Shown: positions 17,847-28,735 of the stretch, in pieces
Layout of the letters: every line of letters starts with the position of its first letter
Numbering within the stretch: the stretch's first letter is position 1
NCBI RefSeq assembly: GCF_004331265.1
Contig: NZ_SJOO01000007.1
Location: forward strand, 1 to 64,000
DNA from: Enterobacter wuhouensis
GTDB lineage: Bacteria > Pseudomonadota > Gammaproteobacteria > Enterobacterales > Enterobacteriaceae
DNA: 64,000 bases
Direction: 5' to 3'
Made by a program: the position numbers and the translations under genes
Notes under the pieces: generated by a model
Database searches by the model: none
The model's input: the letters and a program-made list of their open reading frames with translations, nothing else
Told to the model about the DNA's origin: nothing

Positions 17847-18542
17847 ATGAAACACGACCACTTTGTAGTTCAAAGCCCTGAGGCCCCGGCTAAACAGTTA
17901 CTGCTTCTGTTTCATGGCGTGGGCGATAATGCCGTCAATATGGGGCAGATTGGCAGCTGGTTTGCGCCGATTTTCCCGGAGGCGCTGATCGTCAGCATCG
18001 GCGGCGTGGAGCCTTGCGGCCCGAACGGGCGCCAGTGGTTCTCGGTGCAGGACGTGACGGAAGAGAACCGGCAGGAACGCATTGATGCCATCATGCCGAC
18101 TTTTATCGACACCGTACGCTACTGGCAGCAGCAGAGCGGCGTGGGTGCCGATGCCACCGCGCTGATTGGCTTCTCGCAGGGGTCAATCATGTCGCTGGAA
18201 AGCGTTAAGGCAGAGCCTGGCCTGGTATCCCGCGTGATTGCTTTTAACGGTCGTTTTGCGACCTTACCGCAGCGCGCCACCACCCGGACGACGATCCATC
18301 TGATCCACGGCGGTGAAGATCGGGTGATTGAGCTTTCGCATGCGGTCGCCGCGCAGGAAGCGCTGATCCGCCAGGGCGGAGACGTGACGCTGGATATTGT
18401 TGACGATCTGGGGCACGCCATTGACGATCGCAGCATGCAGTTTGCGCTCGACCATCTGCGTTACACCGTGCCGAAGCACTATTTTGATGAAGCGCTCAGC
18501 GGCGGTAAGCCGAATGATGATGATATTGTAGAGTTTATGTGA
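17847..18542 (+). CDS. ypfH: Esterase YpfH (alpha/beta hydrolase)
   Basis: Cytoplasmic carboxylesterase of the phospholipase/carboxylesterase family, 231 residues. The triad can be seen as Ser in GFSQGS near 112, Asp in HGGEDRVI near 155, and His in LGHAID near 190. The oxyanion-hole strand LLLLFHGVGDN is near the N-terminus. AAGGAG precedes the ATG. It converges on ypfN across a pair of dispersed repeats. Confidence 0.92.
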   Translation: MKHDHFVVQSPEAPAKQLLLLFHGVGDNAVNMGQIGSWFAPIFPEALIVSIGGVEPCGPNGRQWFSVQDVTEENRQERIDAIMPTFIDTVRYWQQQSGVGADATALIGFSQGSIMSLESVKAEPGLVSRVIAFNGRFATLPQRATTRTTIHLIHGGEDRVIELSHAVAAQEALIRQGGDVTLDIVDDLGHAIDDRSMQFALDHLRYTVPKHYFDEALSGGKPNDDDIVEFM

Positions 18543-18551
18543 GGTTTTTCC

Positions 18552-18587
18552 CCCTCACCCTGACCCTCTCCCCGGAGGGGAGAGGGA
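18552..18587. repeat. GC-rich dispersed repeat, copy 2a
   Basis: CCCTCACCCTGACCCTCTCC continuing into CCGGAGGGGAGAGGG. Its hairpin core is the same as the copies at 10822, 45598 and 50187. It forms the left half of an inverted pair between ypfH and ypfN. Confidence 0.85.
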
Positions 18588-18593
18588 ACATGG

Positions 18594-18634
18594 CCCCCCT
18601 CGCCCCTCCGGGGAGAGGGGCTGGGGGTGAGGGG
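18594..18634. repeat. GC-rich dispersed repeat, copy 2b (inverted)
   Basis: CCCTCGCCCCTCCGGGGAGA followed by GGGGCTGGGGGTGAGGGG, the inverted partner of copy 2a. The two arms can also pair with each other to form a long hairpin between the convergent genes, which could act as a transcription barrier. Confidence 0.82.
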
Positions 18635-18635
18635 A

Positions 18636-18833
18636 TTACTTCTTCTGGTCCTTATTCGGCCAGTCGTCGTCATCGTCCCACTTGTCGTTGAAATCGCGAT
18701 GCGGTGGAAGGTCCGGCTTGTTGGCGAGGAACTTCTTGTGGTCAACGCGCTTAAGGTCTTTAATCACGTTAAGCAGTACGCCGACCAGAAACACCAGCAC
18801 CAGAATCCACCAGTACTTTGAAAGCCAATCCAT
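18636..18833 (-). CDS. ypfN: Small membrane protein YpfN (UPF0370)
   Basis: Protein of 65 residues with one transmembrane helix at about 5-24 ([20 protein letters not shown]), then a charged tail with a run of five aspartates and a lysine-rich end. It matches E. coli YpfN in length and position beside dapE. Function is unknown. Confidence 0.88.
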   Translation of the reverse strand: MDWLSKYWWILVLVFLVGVLLNVIKDLKRVDHKKFLANKPDLPPHRDFNDKWDDDDDWPNKDQKK

Positions 18834-18857
18834 TCGCTAATCCTCTTTAGGCAGCCG

Positions 18858-19985
18858 TCAGGCGACGAGCTGCTCCATGATACGTTGATACATACGGGCC
18901 AGCAGTTGTAAATCTGCCGCGTTCACACATTCATTGATTTTGTGAATCGTTGCGTTTACCGGACCCAGTTCGACAACCTGTGCACCCATGCGGGCAATAA
19001 AGCGTCCGTCGGAGGTGCCGCCCGTCGTCAGCAGCTGTGGCTTAATTTCATTATAGTGCGCGATGGCGTTGACAACCGCATCCACCAGCTTGCCGCGCTG
19101 CGTCAGGAACGGCTGGCCGGATACCCACCACTCTACGGTATAGCGCAGTTGGTATTTTTCAAGCAGCGCGAGCACGCGGGCTTTGATCGTCTCGTCGGTC
19201 AGTTCGGTGCTGAAGCGGAAGTTGAACTGGACGAAGAAATCACCGGGGATGACGTTGTTGCTGCCGGTACCGGCCTTAACGTTAGCAATCTGCATGCTGG
19301 TCGGCGGGAAGAACTCGTTGCCTTTATCCCACTCGATGCCCACCAGCTCGTTCAGCATCGGGGCCGCGCGATGTACCGGGTTATCGGCCAGATGCGGATA
19401 GGCAACGTGCCCCTGAACGCCGTGGATCGTGAGGTTACAGGTCATCGACCCGCGACGTCCGTTTTTCACTACGTCGCCCACCGCTTCGGTACTGGACGGC
19501 TCGCCCACCAGACAGTAGTCCAGGCGTTCGTTGCGCGCCATCAGCGCCTCAACGACTTTAACCGTGCCGTTATGCGCGCTGGCTTCTTCATCGGACGTGA
19601 TCAAAAACGCGAGGCGGTTTTTATGATTTGGATGCTGGGCCACGAAGCGCTCAGCGGCAACAACCATCGCCGCCAGCGAGCCCTTCATGTCCGCCGCACC
19701 GCGGCCAAACAGCATACCGTCGCGGATGGTTGGCTCAAAAGGCGGGTTGATCCAGCGATCGGCATCACCCGCGGGAACGACGTCGGTATGTCCGGCAAAG
19801 GCCAGCGTTTCACCCTGGCCGCGCCATGCCCAGAAGTTTTGCGTGTCGCCAAAATCCATGTGCTCCACGGTAAACCCGATGGCGCACAGGCGCTCAATCA
19901 TTAATGCCTGACAACCTGCATCGTCCGGGCTAAGGGAAGGACGGCGAATAAGCTGCTGAGTCAGCTCAATGACCGGGCATGACAT
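18858..19985 (-). CDS. dapE: Succinyl-diaminopimelate desuccinylase
   Basis: Zinc M20 peptidase that frees LL-diaminopimelate for lysine and peptidoglycan synthesis. It is 375 residues, as in E. coli. The first metal motif [10 protein letters not shown] is near residues 66-75, the catalytic Glu pair in TSDEEASA near 134, and the last histidine in HKINECVN near 349. It starts 3 bases after the yffB stop, so the two form an operon. Confidence 0.98.
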   Translation of the reverse strand: MSCPVIELTQQLIRRPSLSPDDAGCQALMIERLCAIGFTVEHMDFGDTQNFWAWRGQGETLAFAGHTDVVPAGDADRWINPPFEPTIRDGMLFGRGAADMKGSLAAMVVAAERFVAQHPNHKNRLAFLITSDEEASAHNGTVKVVEALMARNERLDYCLVGEPSSTEAVGDVVKNGRRGSMTCNLTIHGVQGHVAYPHLADNPVHRAAPMLNELVGIEWDKGNEFFPPTSMQIANVKAGTGSNNVIPGDFFVQFNFRFSTELTDETIKARVLALLEKYQLRYTVEWWVSGQPFLTQRGKLVDAVVNAIAHYNEIKPQLLTTGGTSDGRFIARMGAQVVELGPVNATIHKINECVNAADLQLLARMYQRIMEQLVA

Positions 19986-19988
19986 AGA

Positions 19989-20345
19989 CTACACCTCAAC
20001 GAAAAATTCAGAATAAAGGGTTTCACTGAAACCCAGCAGCATAGGCTGCCCTGGCTTGCAGAGCAATGGGCGTTTGATAATAGCCGGCATTTCCATCATC
20101 AGTTTTGCCGCGCTGTCAGCGTCGGTGATGCTGGCCCGCAGCGACTCGTCCAGCTTGCGCCAGGTGGTTCCGCGCGTGTTCAGCAGCGCTTCCCAGCCAA
20201 GCTCGTTAATGGCGGTATGCAGGAATTCTGCATCAAGTCCGTCAGCACGGTAATCGTGGAAGCGATACTCGACGCTGTTAGCCTCCAGCCAGCGGCGGGC
20301 TTTCTTGATGGTGTCGCAATTTTTAATGCCGTACATCACAACCAT
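19989..20345 (-). CDS. yffB: ArsC/Spx-family protein YffB
   Basis: Cytoplasmic thioredoxin-fold protein of 118 residues. The active-site-like motif [16 protein letters not shown] has a single cysteine near residue 11. It is related to ArsC but of the YffB/Spx branch, for which glutathione binding has been proposed. It lies directly upstream of dapE, as in E. coli. The start ATG at 20345 has AAAAGGA just upstream. Confidence 0.92.
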   Translation of the reverse strand: MVVMYGIKNCDTIKKARRWLEANSVEYRFHDYRADGLDAEFLHTAINELGWEALLNTRGTTWRKLDESLRASITDADSAAKLMMEMPAIIKRPLLCKPGQPMLLGFSETLYSEFFVEV

Positions 20346-20732
20346 GGTGAATCCTTTTGCTCTTATGACGATTAAATGTTCAGTAATTTCGAAGATATAT
20401 CCTTATGTGAAATATAACACAGCCAGGAATTCTCTCGATTTACAATTCTTCTTAATTCAACTTACACCTGTGCGCTGAATATTCTTTCATCATTTAAGCA
20501 TAGATGTCCATCATGTTTAAAATTCTAATAAACTCAGGGGGTAAAATACTTCTCACCCGGTCGTAGGGTTATTTCAAAATATTGCTATCCGTCACACAAA
20601 ATTTGACGCTTCGCGTTCATATTTATCATAAATCCCTGACTGCAGCGGGGTATAATCGCAGCGATAGGTTAAGCAGGCTTCACAATGATGATACGTTTTC
20701 GTAGAATGCGCATAATAATAAGAGAGGTCGTT
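20346..20732. other. AT-rich non-coding gap between yffB and ypfM
   Basis: About 387 bases, clearly richer in A and T than neighbouring genes, holding the divergent upstream regions of yffB and ypfM. A perfect TATAAT at 20651-20656 is a likely ypfM -10. It has no good -35 at 16-18 bases, while a TTGACG at 20603 lies too far away. I see no convincing reading frame. Confidence 0.55.
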
Positions 20733-20792
20733 ATGATTGAACGTGAACTGGGGAACTGGAAAGATTTTATCGAAGGTATGCTTCGTAAATGA
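20733..20792 (+). CDS. ypfM: Small protein YpfM (19 residues)
   Basis: The reading frame encodes MIERELGNWKDFIEGMLRK, almost the same as the small protein annotated as ypfM at this place in E. coli. AGAGAGG lies upstream of the ATG. It is amphipathic and has no clear membrane segment. The function is unknown. Conservation and a strong -10 at 20651 support it being real. Confidence 0.85.
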   Translation: MIERELGNWKDFIEGMLRK

Positions 20793-20858
20793 CATTCAGT
20801 AAGAATGCAAGAGCACTAAAATAAGTAAAATAACCATAGTGTGAATTAATCACACAAT

Positions 20859-20888
20859 AAAAAGGCGGCCCTCGAGAGCCGCCTTTTT
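20859..20888. terminator. Bidirectional terminator for ypfM and acrD
   Basis: An 11-bp stem AAAAAGGCGGC (20859-20869) / GCCGCCTTTTT (20878-20888) with the loop CCTCGAGA. T runs occur on both strands and it lies between converging genes. Confidence 0.88.
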
Positions 20889-20900
20889 TATTTCACGCCG

Positions 20901-23900
20901 TTATTCCGGACGCTCTTTCAGCGGGAAGCGGCGACGCACCAGCACAAAGAACAGCGGCACGAAATAGATCGCCAGAATCGTTGCTGAAATCATGCCGCCC
21001 ATTACCCCTGTGCCCACCGCGTGCTGGCTGCTGGAGCCTGCGCCAGAGCTGGTCGCCATCGGCAGCACGCCAAAGACAAACGCCAGTGAGGTCATCAGGA
21101 TCGGGCGTAAGCGCTGACGGCAGGCGTAGAGCGTGGCCTCCATCAGGTCGTGGCCTTTCGCATTCATCTCATTGGCAAATTCGACGATCAGAATGGCGTT
21201 TTTCGCCGACAGGCCGATAACGGTGAGGAGCCCGACCTGGAAGTACACGTCGTTCTCCAGGCCGCGCATCCAGGTCGCCAGCAGCGCGCCGATCACGCCG
21301 AGCGGAACCACCAGCATCACCGAGAACGGCACTGACCAGCTTTCATACAGCGCGGCGAGACACAGGAACACCACCAGCAACGACAGCGCGTACAGGGCAG
21401 GCGCCTGCGCGCCGGAGAGGCGCTCCTGGTAAGACATCGCCGTCCACTCCAGGCCAAAACCAGTCGGCAGCTCCTGCACCAGTTTTTCCATGATATCCAT
21501 TGCCGTACCGGTACTGACCCCCGGCGCGGCTTCACCCACAATTTCCAGCGCGGAATAGCCGTTATAGCGTTCCAGACGCGGCGATCCGGTTTCCCAGCGC
21601 GAGGTGGCGAACGCGGAGAACGGCACCATGCCGCCCGCGTTATTACGCACGTACCAGCGGTTGATATCGTCCGGCAGCATGCGGTATTTGGCGGCGGACT
21701 GAACGTACACTTTCTTCACGCGGCCGCGATCCATAAAGTCGTTCACGTAGCTGGAGCCCCACGCGGTTTGCAGCGTGTCGTTAATATCATCGATGGAGAC
21801 GCCAAGCGCCTGCGCCTTACGCTGGTCGATATCCACCTGCAGCTGCGGGCTGTCGTCCAGGCCGTTGTGGCGCACGCGGGTCAGCTGGGGATCTTTACCC
21901 GCCAGGTCGAGCAGCTTGTCGCGGGCGGCCATTAGCGCGTCGTGGCCTGCGCCAGCGTGATCCTGCAGCTCCATATCAAACCCTGCCGAACTGCCGAGGC
22001 CGCTGATGGCCGGAGGGCTGCTGGCAAATACCCGCGCCTCCTTAATGTGGCTGAAGGCTTTGGTCGCGCGCTCGATAATGGCAAACGAGGAGCCCGTGTC
22101 GCTATCGCGCTGGTCCCAGTCCTTCAGGCGCACGAACATACGCGCCACGTTCTGCCCGTTGCCGCCCGGGCCCGAACCGACGGTGGAAAAGACCGAAACA
22201 ACGTTATCTTTCTCTTTGGTATGGAAATAGTCCTCAACCTTCTGCACCACCTTCAGCGTCTGCTGCTGCGTTGAGCCGCTCGGCAGCTGAACGGAGGTGA
22301 TAAACATGCCGCGATCCTCCAGCGGCAGGAAGGAGGTCGGCAGACGCAGGAACAGGAACACCATGCCGCCCAGCAGCAGAACGTAGACCACCATCCAGCG
22401 CACGCTGCGGTGCAGGATCTTGCCCACGCCCGCTTCATAGCGCGCCGCATTGCGGTTAAACATGCGGTTGAACCAGCCGAAAAAGCCTTTCTGACCGTGA
22501 TGCTCACCCTTGTGTAAGGGTTTAAGAAGGGTGGCGCACAGCGCCGGCGTCAGGATCATCGCCACCAGCACCGAAAGCACCATCGCAGAGACGATGGTGA
22601 TCGAAAACTGACGGTAAATCGCGCCGGTGGTGCCGCCAAAGAAGGCCATCGGAATAAACACCGCCGAGAGCACCATCGCGATGCCGACCAGCGCGCCCTG
22701 AATTTGCCCCATCGATTTTCGCGTGGCCTCGCGCGGCGATAGCCCTTCCTCGCTCATGATGCGCTCGACGTTTTCCACCACCACGATGGCATCATCCACC
22801 AGCAGACCGATGGCCAGCACCATCGCGAACATCGTCAGGGTGTTGATGCTGTACCCAAACGCATACAGCACGGCGAAGGTGCCCAGCAGCACGACCGGCA
22901 CGGCAATGGTGGGAATAAGCGTGGCGCGGAAGTTTTGCAGGAACAGGTACATCACCAGGAATACCAGTGCGATCGCTTCCAGCAGGGTTTTCACCACGTC
23001 CTCAATGGAGGCCTTAACGAAGGAGGTGGTTTCGTAGGCGACCTTGTACTCCAGGCCGTGCGGGAAATAGTGCGACAGTTCGTCAAGGCGATTTAGCACC
23101 AGCTCGGCGGTGGCCATTTCGTTCGCGCCGGAGGCCAGCTTCACCCCTAAACCTGACGCCTGATTACCGTTGAAGCGGCTCAGGTAGTCATATTTTTCCG
23201 CCCCCATCTCCACGGTGGCGACGTCGCCGAGACGCACCTCGGAGCCGTCCTGATTCACCCGCAGGGTAATATTTCTGAACTGCTCGGGCGTCTGGAGCAG
23301 GGACTGTGAGTTGATGGTGGCGTTCAGGGCCTGATTATCAACGGACGGCGTACCGCCAAGCTGGCCGACGGCTATCTGGGCGTTCTGCGATTCGATAGCG
23401 TCGGTAACGTCTTTGGCCGTCATCTGCACGCTGTTCAGCTTGTTAGGATCCAGCCAGATGCGCATGGAATATTGTGAACCGTAGGCGTCGATATCCCCCA
23501 CGCCGTTAATACGGCTGAGCGGGTCCTGAATATTACTCGCCACGTAGTCGGCGATATCCTGTTTATCCATCGAACCATCGGTCGAGACGAAGGCGATGGT
23601 CAGAATGTTGGTATCACCGGTTTTACGCACGGTGACGCCCTGATTTTGAACCGCTTGAGGCAGCTTGCGCAGGGCCGACTGCAGCTGGTTTTGCACCTGC
23701 TGCACCGCTTCGTCCGGGTCTGTCCCCGCCTTAAAGCTCAGTGTGACCGTGGCCTGGCCCGTGGCGCTACTTTGCGAGGACATGTACATCAGGTTATCCA
23801 GACCCGTCATGTTCTGTTCGATAACCTGCGTCACGGTGTTTTCCAGCGTCTGCGCAGATGCGCCGGGATAGTTGGCGGTGACGCGCACGTTCGGCGGTGC

Positions 23901-24014
23901 GAGATCGGGATATTGCTCAACAGGCAGTGAAGTAATGGCCAGGACGCCTGTCAGACACAACAGAATCGCAAGCACCCAGGCAAAAATGGGGCGATCGATG
24001 AAGAAATTCGCCAT
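20901..24014 (-). CDS. acrD: RND multidrug efflux pump AcrD
   Basis: Inner-membrane proton-driven pump for aminoglycosides and other hydrophilic, anionic compounds, working with AcrA and TolC. It is 1037 residues with the AcrB/AcrD plan: twelve transmembrane helices, two large periplasmic loops, and the proton-relay aspartates in [16 protein letters not shown] near residue 407. It is placed here as acrD rather than acrB by position next to narQ, ypfM and yffB and by the lack of a partner acrA gene. A BaeR-like box lies upstream. Confidence 0.96.
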   Translation of the reverse strand: MANFFIDRPIFAWVLAILLCLTGVLAITSLPVEQYPDLAPPNVRVTANYPGASAQTLENTVTQVIEQNMTGLDNLMYMSSQSSATGQATVTLSFKAGTDPDEAVQQVQNQLQSALRKLPQAVQNQGVTVRKTGDTNILTIAFVSTDGSMDKQDIADYVASNIQDPLSRINGVGDIDAYGSQYSMRIWLDPNKLNSVQMTAKDVTDAIESQNAQIAVGQLGGTPSVDNQALNATINSQSLLQTPEQFRNITLRVNQDGSEVRLGDVATVEMGAEKYDYLSRFNGNQASGLGVKLASGANEMATAELVLNRLDELSHYFPHGLEYKVAYETTSFVKASIEDVVKTLLEAIALVFLVMYLFLQNFRATLIPTIAVPVVLLGTFAVLYAFGYSINTLTMFAMVLAIGLLVDDAIVVVENVERIMSEEGLSPREATRKSMGQIQGALVGIAMVLSAVFIPMAFFGGTTGAIYRQFSITIVSAMVLSVLVAMILTPALCATLLKPLHKGEHHGQKGFFGWFNRMFNRNAARYEAGVGKILHRSVRWMVVYVLLLGGMVFLFLRLPTSFLPLEDRGMFITSVQLPSGSTQQQTLKVVQKVEDYFHTKEKDNVVSVFSTVGSGPGGNGQNVARMFVRLKDWDQRDSDTGSSFAIIERATKAFSHIKEARVFASSPPAISGLGSSAGFDMELQDHAGAGHDALMAARDKLLDLAGKDPQLTRVRHNGLDDSPQLQVDIDQRKAQALGVSIDDINDTLQTAWGSSYVNDFMDRGRVKKVYVQSAAKYRMLPDDINRWYVRNNAGGMVPFSAFATSRWETGSPRLERYNGYSALEIVGEAAPGVSTGTAMDIMEKLVQELPTGFGLEWTAMSYQERLSGAQAPALYALSLLVVFLCLAALYESWSVPFSVMLVVPLGVIGALLATWMRGLENDVYFQVGLLTVIGLSAKNAILIVEFANEMNAKGHDLMEATLYACRQRLRPILMTSLAFVFGVLPMATSSGAGSSSQHAVGTGVMGGMISATILAIYFVPLFFVLVRRRFPLKERPE

Positions 24015-24085
24015 GAAAAAGTGACCTCGTTTTGCAGCACGTCATTGTTGTTTATTAGCCGCCTAACTTTAGCGGTAAGACGAAG

Positions 24086-24133
<48 letters not shown>

Positions 24134-24144
24134 ACGCCTCCCCG

Positions 24145-25839
24145 CTAGTTTCCCACCTGCGCCGTAGGCGTGCGGAACGTCACGCTGACCTGCGTTCCGC
24201 CATTTTGCGGCTGGGAGAAGTGCAGCGTTCCGCCGAGCCGACCTGCGCGCTCGCGCATAATATTCAGCCCGTAATGGCCCGGCGGCTCGCTTGCATCGCC
24301 AATGCCAATGCCGTTGTCGCATATGGTGACGGTGTGCGTACCGTCGGCCGCGGTAATGCAGCTAACGGTGATCTCGCTCGCTTCGGCATGCTTGATGGCG
24401 TTCAGCACCGCTTCACGCACGATCTGTAACAAATGAACCTGCTTTTGCGCGTCCAGAGCAAGCGACGACAGCCGACAGTCGAGGATCAGCTTCGCCTGCG
24501 TCTGGTTTTGCAATCCGTCGAGCGACTCCTGCAGCGCAGCGGGAAGATTGGCGTGGTTAAGCGTCAGGCGGAAGGTGGTGAGCAGCTCGCGAAGCTGCTG
24601 CCAGGCGTTGTTAAGTTCGCGGGAAAAGTCCGTGATGATGCCCTGCGCCGGGGCATTTTCCTCCGGTATTGCATGTTTGAGCAACGTAAGCTGGATGCGT
24701 AAATAAGAAAGCACCTGTGCCAGCGAATCATGCAGCTCGCGGGCAATCGTCGCACGCTCCTCCATCAGCAGCAGCTGCTGGAAATGCTTTTGCCCCTGGT
24801 TGAAGTAGAGACCGCGTCCCAGCATCGTCGCCACGCTTTTCATCAGCGGGAGGGGAACATTTCCTGCTGCGCTTTGCCAGCGTAATTCCCCGTACAGCGT
24901 ATCCTGCATTAGCACCGGCAGGCTTTGCATTTCAGCATGGCTCTGCTCTGTACCCTCGCAAAGCCGCCAGTCGTCGCTGGTGCGCAGCTCCAGGTAATTC
25001 ACCCGGGTGTATTCATGCACAATCTGCAGAATATGCCTGAAGCAGTGGCTGTCTATCTGGCCGGTGTTCAGCGCCTGAGAACATGTGAACAGCATTTCCA
25101 GCTGCTGGTGCGCCTCGTTGAGGTGGTGCGTTTTTTCGGCAACGGAGCGTTCCAGCGAGCGATAAAGCGTGTGCAGTTCCGCCGACATATGATTGAACGC
25201 GCGCGAGAGCTGGCCCAGTTCGTTCGGCAGATGCGTATCCGGGGCAGGGGTATCAAACTGTCTTTGCTCAATGCGTTCGCTTGCCGCCACCAGGTTGTTG
25301 AGCGGCAACACCACCTGGCGGCGTATGCGCCGCAGGGTCAGTACCGTCAGCAGCAGAATGCCAAGACCGCCTGCCAGGGACATCAGGATCACCAGCTGAA
25401 TTTTATGTTCGGTATAGTGCTGGAGGGCCAGGACGAAGGCGTCAATGCGGCTGACAAAATCCTCTATGTGATTCTGATACCACAGGGTATCGCCGCTGGC
25501 GATGCGCTGGTCTATCTCCTGCCAGGCAAGATGCAGCTGTTGATAGCGCTGTTTAACATCGTCCGGCACGTACCAGCGGCTCAGCGTGGTGAGCGCGGGG
25601 GCGCTCAGGGTTTGCTGCCAGTCTTTGCGATGTTCCGAAAGCGACGGGCTGTTGCGCTGCATCTCGTAGCCAAGACGGTAGCTCTGCATGCGCAGCGATC
25701 CGGCAATGTTGATCGCTTCTGCGTCGCGCTGGCTGCTGGCAAGCGTGAATAGCGCAACGGTGCTGGTCAAAACGGACAGCACGATAATCGAAAAGAAAGC
25801 CCGGGCAAGGCTTCCCGAAACGGGGCGTTTAACGGTCAC
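24145..25839 (-). CDS. narQ: Nitrate/nitrite sensor kinase NarQ (GTG start)
   Basis: Inner-membrane histidine kinase that signals nitrate and nitrite to NarL/NarP. It is 564 residues from GTG at 25839 (MTVKRPVSGSLARAFFS), with AGGAAG 8 bases upstream. A longer in-frame reading adds 25 residues not seen in E. coli NarQ. It has two transmembrane helices around a periplasmic sensor whose P-box is recognisable (INIAGSLRMQSYRLGY), a HAMP domain, the phospho-acceptor histidine in ARELHDSLAQVLSYL near 370, and an ATPase with DNGIGIG. Confidence 0.95.
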   Translation of the reverse strand: MTVKRPVSGSLARAFFSIIVLSVLTSTVALFTLASSQRDAEAINIAGSLRMQSYRLGYEMQRNSPSLSEHRKDWQQTLSAPALTTLSRWYVPDDVKQRYQQLHLAWQEIDQRIASGDTLWYQNHIEDFVSRIDAFVLALQHYTEHKIQLVILMSLAGGLGILLLTVLTLRRIRRQVVLPLNNLVAASERIEQRQFDTPAPDTHLPNELGQLSRAFNHMSAELHTLYRSLERSVAEKTHHLNEAHQQLEMLFTCSQALNTGQIDSHCFRHILQIVHEYTRVNYLELRTSDDWRLCEGTEQSHAEMQSLPVLMQDTLYGELRWQSAAGNVPLPLMKSVATMLGRGLYFNQGQKHFQQLLLMEERATIARELHDSLAQVLSYLRIQLTLLKHAIPEENAPAQGIITDFSRELNNAWQQLRELLTTFRLTLNHANLPAALQESLDGLQNQTQAKLILDCRLSSLALDAQKQVHLLQIVREAVLNAIKHAEASEITVSCITAADGTHTVTICDNGIGIGDASEPPGHYGLNIMRERAGRLGGTLHFSQPQNGGTQVSVTFRTPTAQVGN

Positions 25840-25991
25840 AGAACAGCTTCCTGAATAAAATTGATCTGCCACAGGTTCACTGGAGATAGTTGGGCTTCCT
25901 GGGCATTTGAACATTGCCTGATAACGTTGCCGTCGGTTAATACAATATTCTTATAAAGATTAAGGTTATTGAACCAGAAACAGGTGTTGTT

Positions 25992-27968
25992 ATGAATCGT
26001 TTTATTATGGCCAACAGCCAGCAATGCATTGGTTGCCGGGCCTGCGAGGTTGCCTGCGTGATGGCGCACAACGGCGAACAGCATGTCCTGAGCGCGCGCC
26101 ATTTTCATCCCCGCATTACGGTCCTCAAATCCGGCGTGAAGAACAGTCCTGTCACCTGTCACCACTGCGAAAATGCCCCCTGCGCGCAAAGTTGCCCAAA
26201 CGGGGCGATCGACAGGCTCGCTGACAGCGTACAGGTGAATCAGCAAAAATGCATTGGCTGCAAAGCCTGCGTGGTGGCCTGTCCGTTTGGCACCATGGAC
26301 ATTATCGTCACCCCGCTGGATAACGCGAGCGTGAAAGCCTCTGCGCATAAATGCGATCTCTGCCTGGATCGTCCACGGGGCCCGGCCTGTATCGAAAATT
26401 GTCCGGCGGGGGTTCTCACCCTCGCGACGCCCGCGGTGCTGGAAAATCTGGCGAAGGCGCGTCGACAGCGCACGGCTCGCCTGGAGTCTCAGCCCTGGCA
26501 CGGCGAGTCGGTTCAACGTGAACGCCCGCAAACCCTGCAGCAGCAGATGCAAAACACGCCCGCGCGCGGCGAGCCGGATAAGCTCCCTGCGAAAGCGCGC
26601 GCCTGCCATTTCAACGAAATCTACCTGCCGTTTCGGGCCGAACAGGCTCAGCGTGAGGCGTCCCGCTGCCTGAAGTGCGGCGAGCACAGCATCTGCGAAT
26701 GGACCTGTCCGCTGCATAACCACATTCCCCAGTGGATTGAACGCATCAAAGCCGGGGATATCGTCGGTGCGGCCGAGCTTTCGCACCAGACCAACTGTTT
26801 ACCGGAAATCACCGGCCGCGTCTGTCCCCAGGATCGATTATGTGAAGGAGCCTGCACCCTGCGCGATGAATCGGGTTCAGTGACCATTGGCAATATTGAG
26901 CGCTATATCTCCGATCGGGCGCTGGCGGCGGGCTGGATGCCGGATATGAGCGGGATTTCACCGGTAGATAAGCGCGTGGCGATCGTCGGCGCAGGCCCGG
27001 CAGGACTTGCCTGCGCCGACGTGCTGGTACGCCGCGGCGTAAGCGTGACGGTGTACGATCGTCACCCGGAGATCGGCGGCCTGCTGACGTTTGGCATTCC
27101 CGCCTTCAAGCTGGACAAATCCCTGCTCGCCCGGCGCAGAGAGATTTTTACCGCGATGGGGGTCCACTTTGAGCTGAATTGCGAAGTGGGTCAGGACGTG
27201 TCGATGTCGCAGCTGCAGCATGACTACGATGCGCTGTTTATTGGCGTCGGAACCTATCGCTCCATGAAAGCGGGAATACCGCACGAGGATGCGCCAGGGG
27301 TCTACGACGCGCTGCCGTTCCTGGTGGCGAACACGAGGCACGTGATGGGGCTAGCGCCGACGGAGGCCGAGCCGTTTATCGACACGCGGGGGCTTAATGT
27401 GGTGGTGCTGGGCGGCGGCGATACGGCGATGGACTGCGTGCGTACCGCGCTACGCCACGGGGCGAACAAAGTCACCTGCGCCTATCGCCGGGATGAGGCC
27501 AACATGCCTGGCTCTAAAAAAGAGGTCAAGAACGCGAAGGAAGAGGGGGCTGAATTTGAGTTTAACCTCCAGCCCGTTGAGCTGACGCGCGATCCCAGCG
27601 GTCGGGTTAACGGTATCCGTATGTTGCGTACGGAGCTGGGGGAGCCGGATGCGCAGGGACGCCGTCGGCCCGTTCCGATTGCGGGCAGCGAGTTCGTGAT
27701 GCCCGCCGATGCGGTCATCATGGCGTTTGGTTTTAACCCCCATGCGATGCCCTGGCTGCAGGTGCAGGGCGTCGAGACGGACAACTGGGGGCGCATCGTT
27801 GCCTCGGTGGAGAGCCGCTATCGCTACCAGACCTCCAACCCGCAGATTTTTGCGGGCGGGGACGCCGTGCGCGGCGCGGATCTGGTCGTCACCGCAATGG
27901 CGGAAGGGCGGCATGCGGCGCAGGGCATTCTCGACTGGCTTGGCGTCAATCCGCTAAAAATGCATTAA
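25992..27968 (+). CDS. aegA: Oxidoreductase AegA (ferredoxin plus GltD-like)
   Basis: Fusion of 658 residues. Residues 1-170 carry several 4Fe-4S ferredoxin clusters (CIGCRACEVAC, CHHCENAPCAQSCP, CIGCKACVVACP). Residues 200-658 resemble the small subunit of glutamate synthase, with two dinucleotide-binding motifs (GAGPAGLACAD near 330, GGGDTAMDCV near 480). In E. coli aegA is anaerobically expressed and linked to uric-acid use. It diverges from narQ over a 152-base gap. I see no perfect FNR site there. Confidence 0.95.
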   Translation: MNRFIMANSQQCIGCRACEVACVMAHNGEQHVLSARHFHPRITVLKSGVKNSPVTCHHCENAPCAQSCPNGAIDRLADSVQVNQQKCIGCKACVVACPFGTMDIIVTPLDNASVKASAHKCDLCLDRPRGPACIENCPAGVLTLATPAVLENLAKARRQRTARLESQPWHGESVQRERPQTLQQQMQNTPARGEPDKLPAKARACHFNEIYLPFRAEQAQREASRCLKCGEHSICEWTCPLHNHIPQWIERIKAGDIVGAAELSHQTNCLPEITGRVCPQDRLCEGACTLRDESGSVTIGNIERYISDRALAAGWMPDMSGISPVDKRVAIVGAGPAGLACADVLVRRGVSVTVYDRHPEIGGLLTFGIPAFKLDKSLLARRREIFTAMGVHFELNCEVGQDVSMSQLQHDYDALFIGVGTYRSMKAGIPHEDAPGVYDALPFLVANTRHVMGLAPTEAEPFIDTRGLNVVVLGGGDTAMDCVRTALRHGANKVTCAYRRDEANMPGSKKEVKNAKEEGAEFEFNLQPVELTRDPSGRVNGIRMLRTELGEPDAQGRRRPVPIAGSEFVMPADAVIMAFGFNPHAMPWLQVQGVETDNWGRIVASVESRYRYQTSNPQIFAGGDAVRGADLVVTAMAEGRHAAQGILDWLGVNPLKMH

Positions 27969-28035
27969 CCCCGGCGGGCGACAAAGCGGGTTTCGCGGCG
28001 TAATATAAATGCACTCATTTTGCCGTGGAGCCCGC

Positions 28036-28626
28036 ATGACCCTGAAAATCGACGTGATCAAAGACAAAATCCTCTCTGAAAATTACTTTGTCCTGCGCAA
28101 CATCACCTATGACTTAACGCGCCGTAACGGTGAAGTGATTCGCCACAAGCGCGAGGTCTACGACCGCGGGAATGGCGCAACCATTTTGCTCTATAGCCGT
28201 GAAAAACAGAGCGTGGTGTTGATCCGCCAGTTCCGCGTCGCGACCTGGGTCAATGGCAACCCTGACGGACGGCTGATTGAAACCTGCGCAGGGCTGCTTG
28301 ACGATGATGAGCCTGAGGTTTGCATCCGTAAAGAGGCGGTTGAAGAAACCGGTTTTGAAGTAGGAGAGGTGACCAAGGTCTTCGAACTGTTCATGTCGCC
28401 CGGTGGCGTGACGGAACTGGTCCATTTCTTTATTGCGGAATACAGCGACGCGCAGCGGACGCACCGGGGCGGGGGCGTGGAGGACGAGGATATCGAAGTG
28501 CTGGAATTACCTTTTTCCCGGGCGCTGGCAATGGTGCGTTCCGGTGAAATTAAAGACGGTAAGGCGGTGATATTGCTGCAGTATTTACAGACAACCGGTT
28601 TAATGAATTCCCCTTTCGAACGGTAA
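28036..28626 (+). CDS. nudK: GDP-mannose pyrophosphatase NudK
   Basis: Nudix hydrolase of 196 residues that splits GDP-mannose and related compounds. The Nudix box is intact ([20 protein letters not shown], about residues 85-104). I start at the ATG at 28036. An earlier in-frame start adds nine residues without a good ribosome-binding site. The C-terminal end (MNSPFER) is a few residues longer than the E. coli form. It follows aegA by 67 bases on the same strand. Confidence 0.94.
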   Translation: MTLKIDVIKDKILSENYFVLRNITYDLTRRNGEVIRHKREVYDRGNGATILLYSREKQSVVLIRQFRVATWVNGNPDGRLIETCAGLLDDDEPEVCIRKEAVEETGFEVGEVTKVFELFMSPGGVTELVHFFIAEYSDAQRTHRGGGVEDEDIEVLELPFSRALAMVRSGEIKDGKAVILLQYLQTTGLMNSPFER

Positions 28627-28735
28627 TAGGCTGTGTTTCGGATAAATCTATCCGATAAATCCGATTGAGCCAACACGGCTGGAACACGAAGATACTGCCC
28701 AGATATGCGTTTTCGTTTCCGGGATTGTGCCATTC

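Noticed and set aside
18942..19904. 320-codon open frame opposite dapE
   Set aside because: Shadow frame. dapE has all its catalytic motifs.
25836..26786. 316-codon minus-strand frame over the start of aegA
   Set aside because: It covers the cysteine-rich ferredoxin part of aegA and the narQ-aegA promoter gap. No protein family is recognisable.
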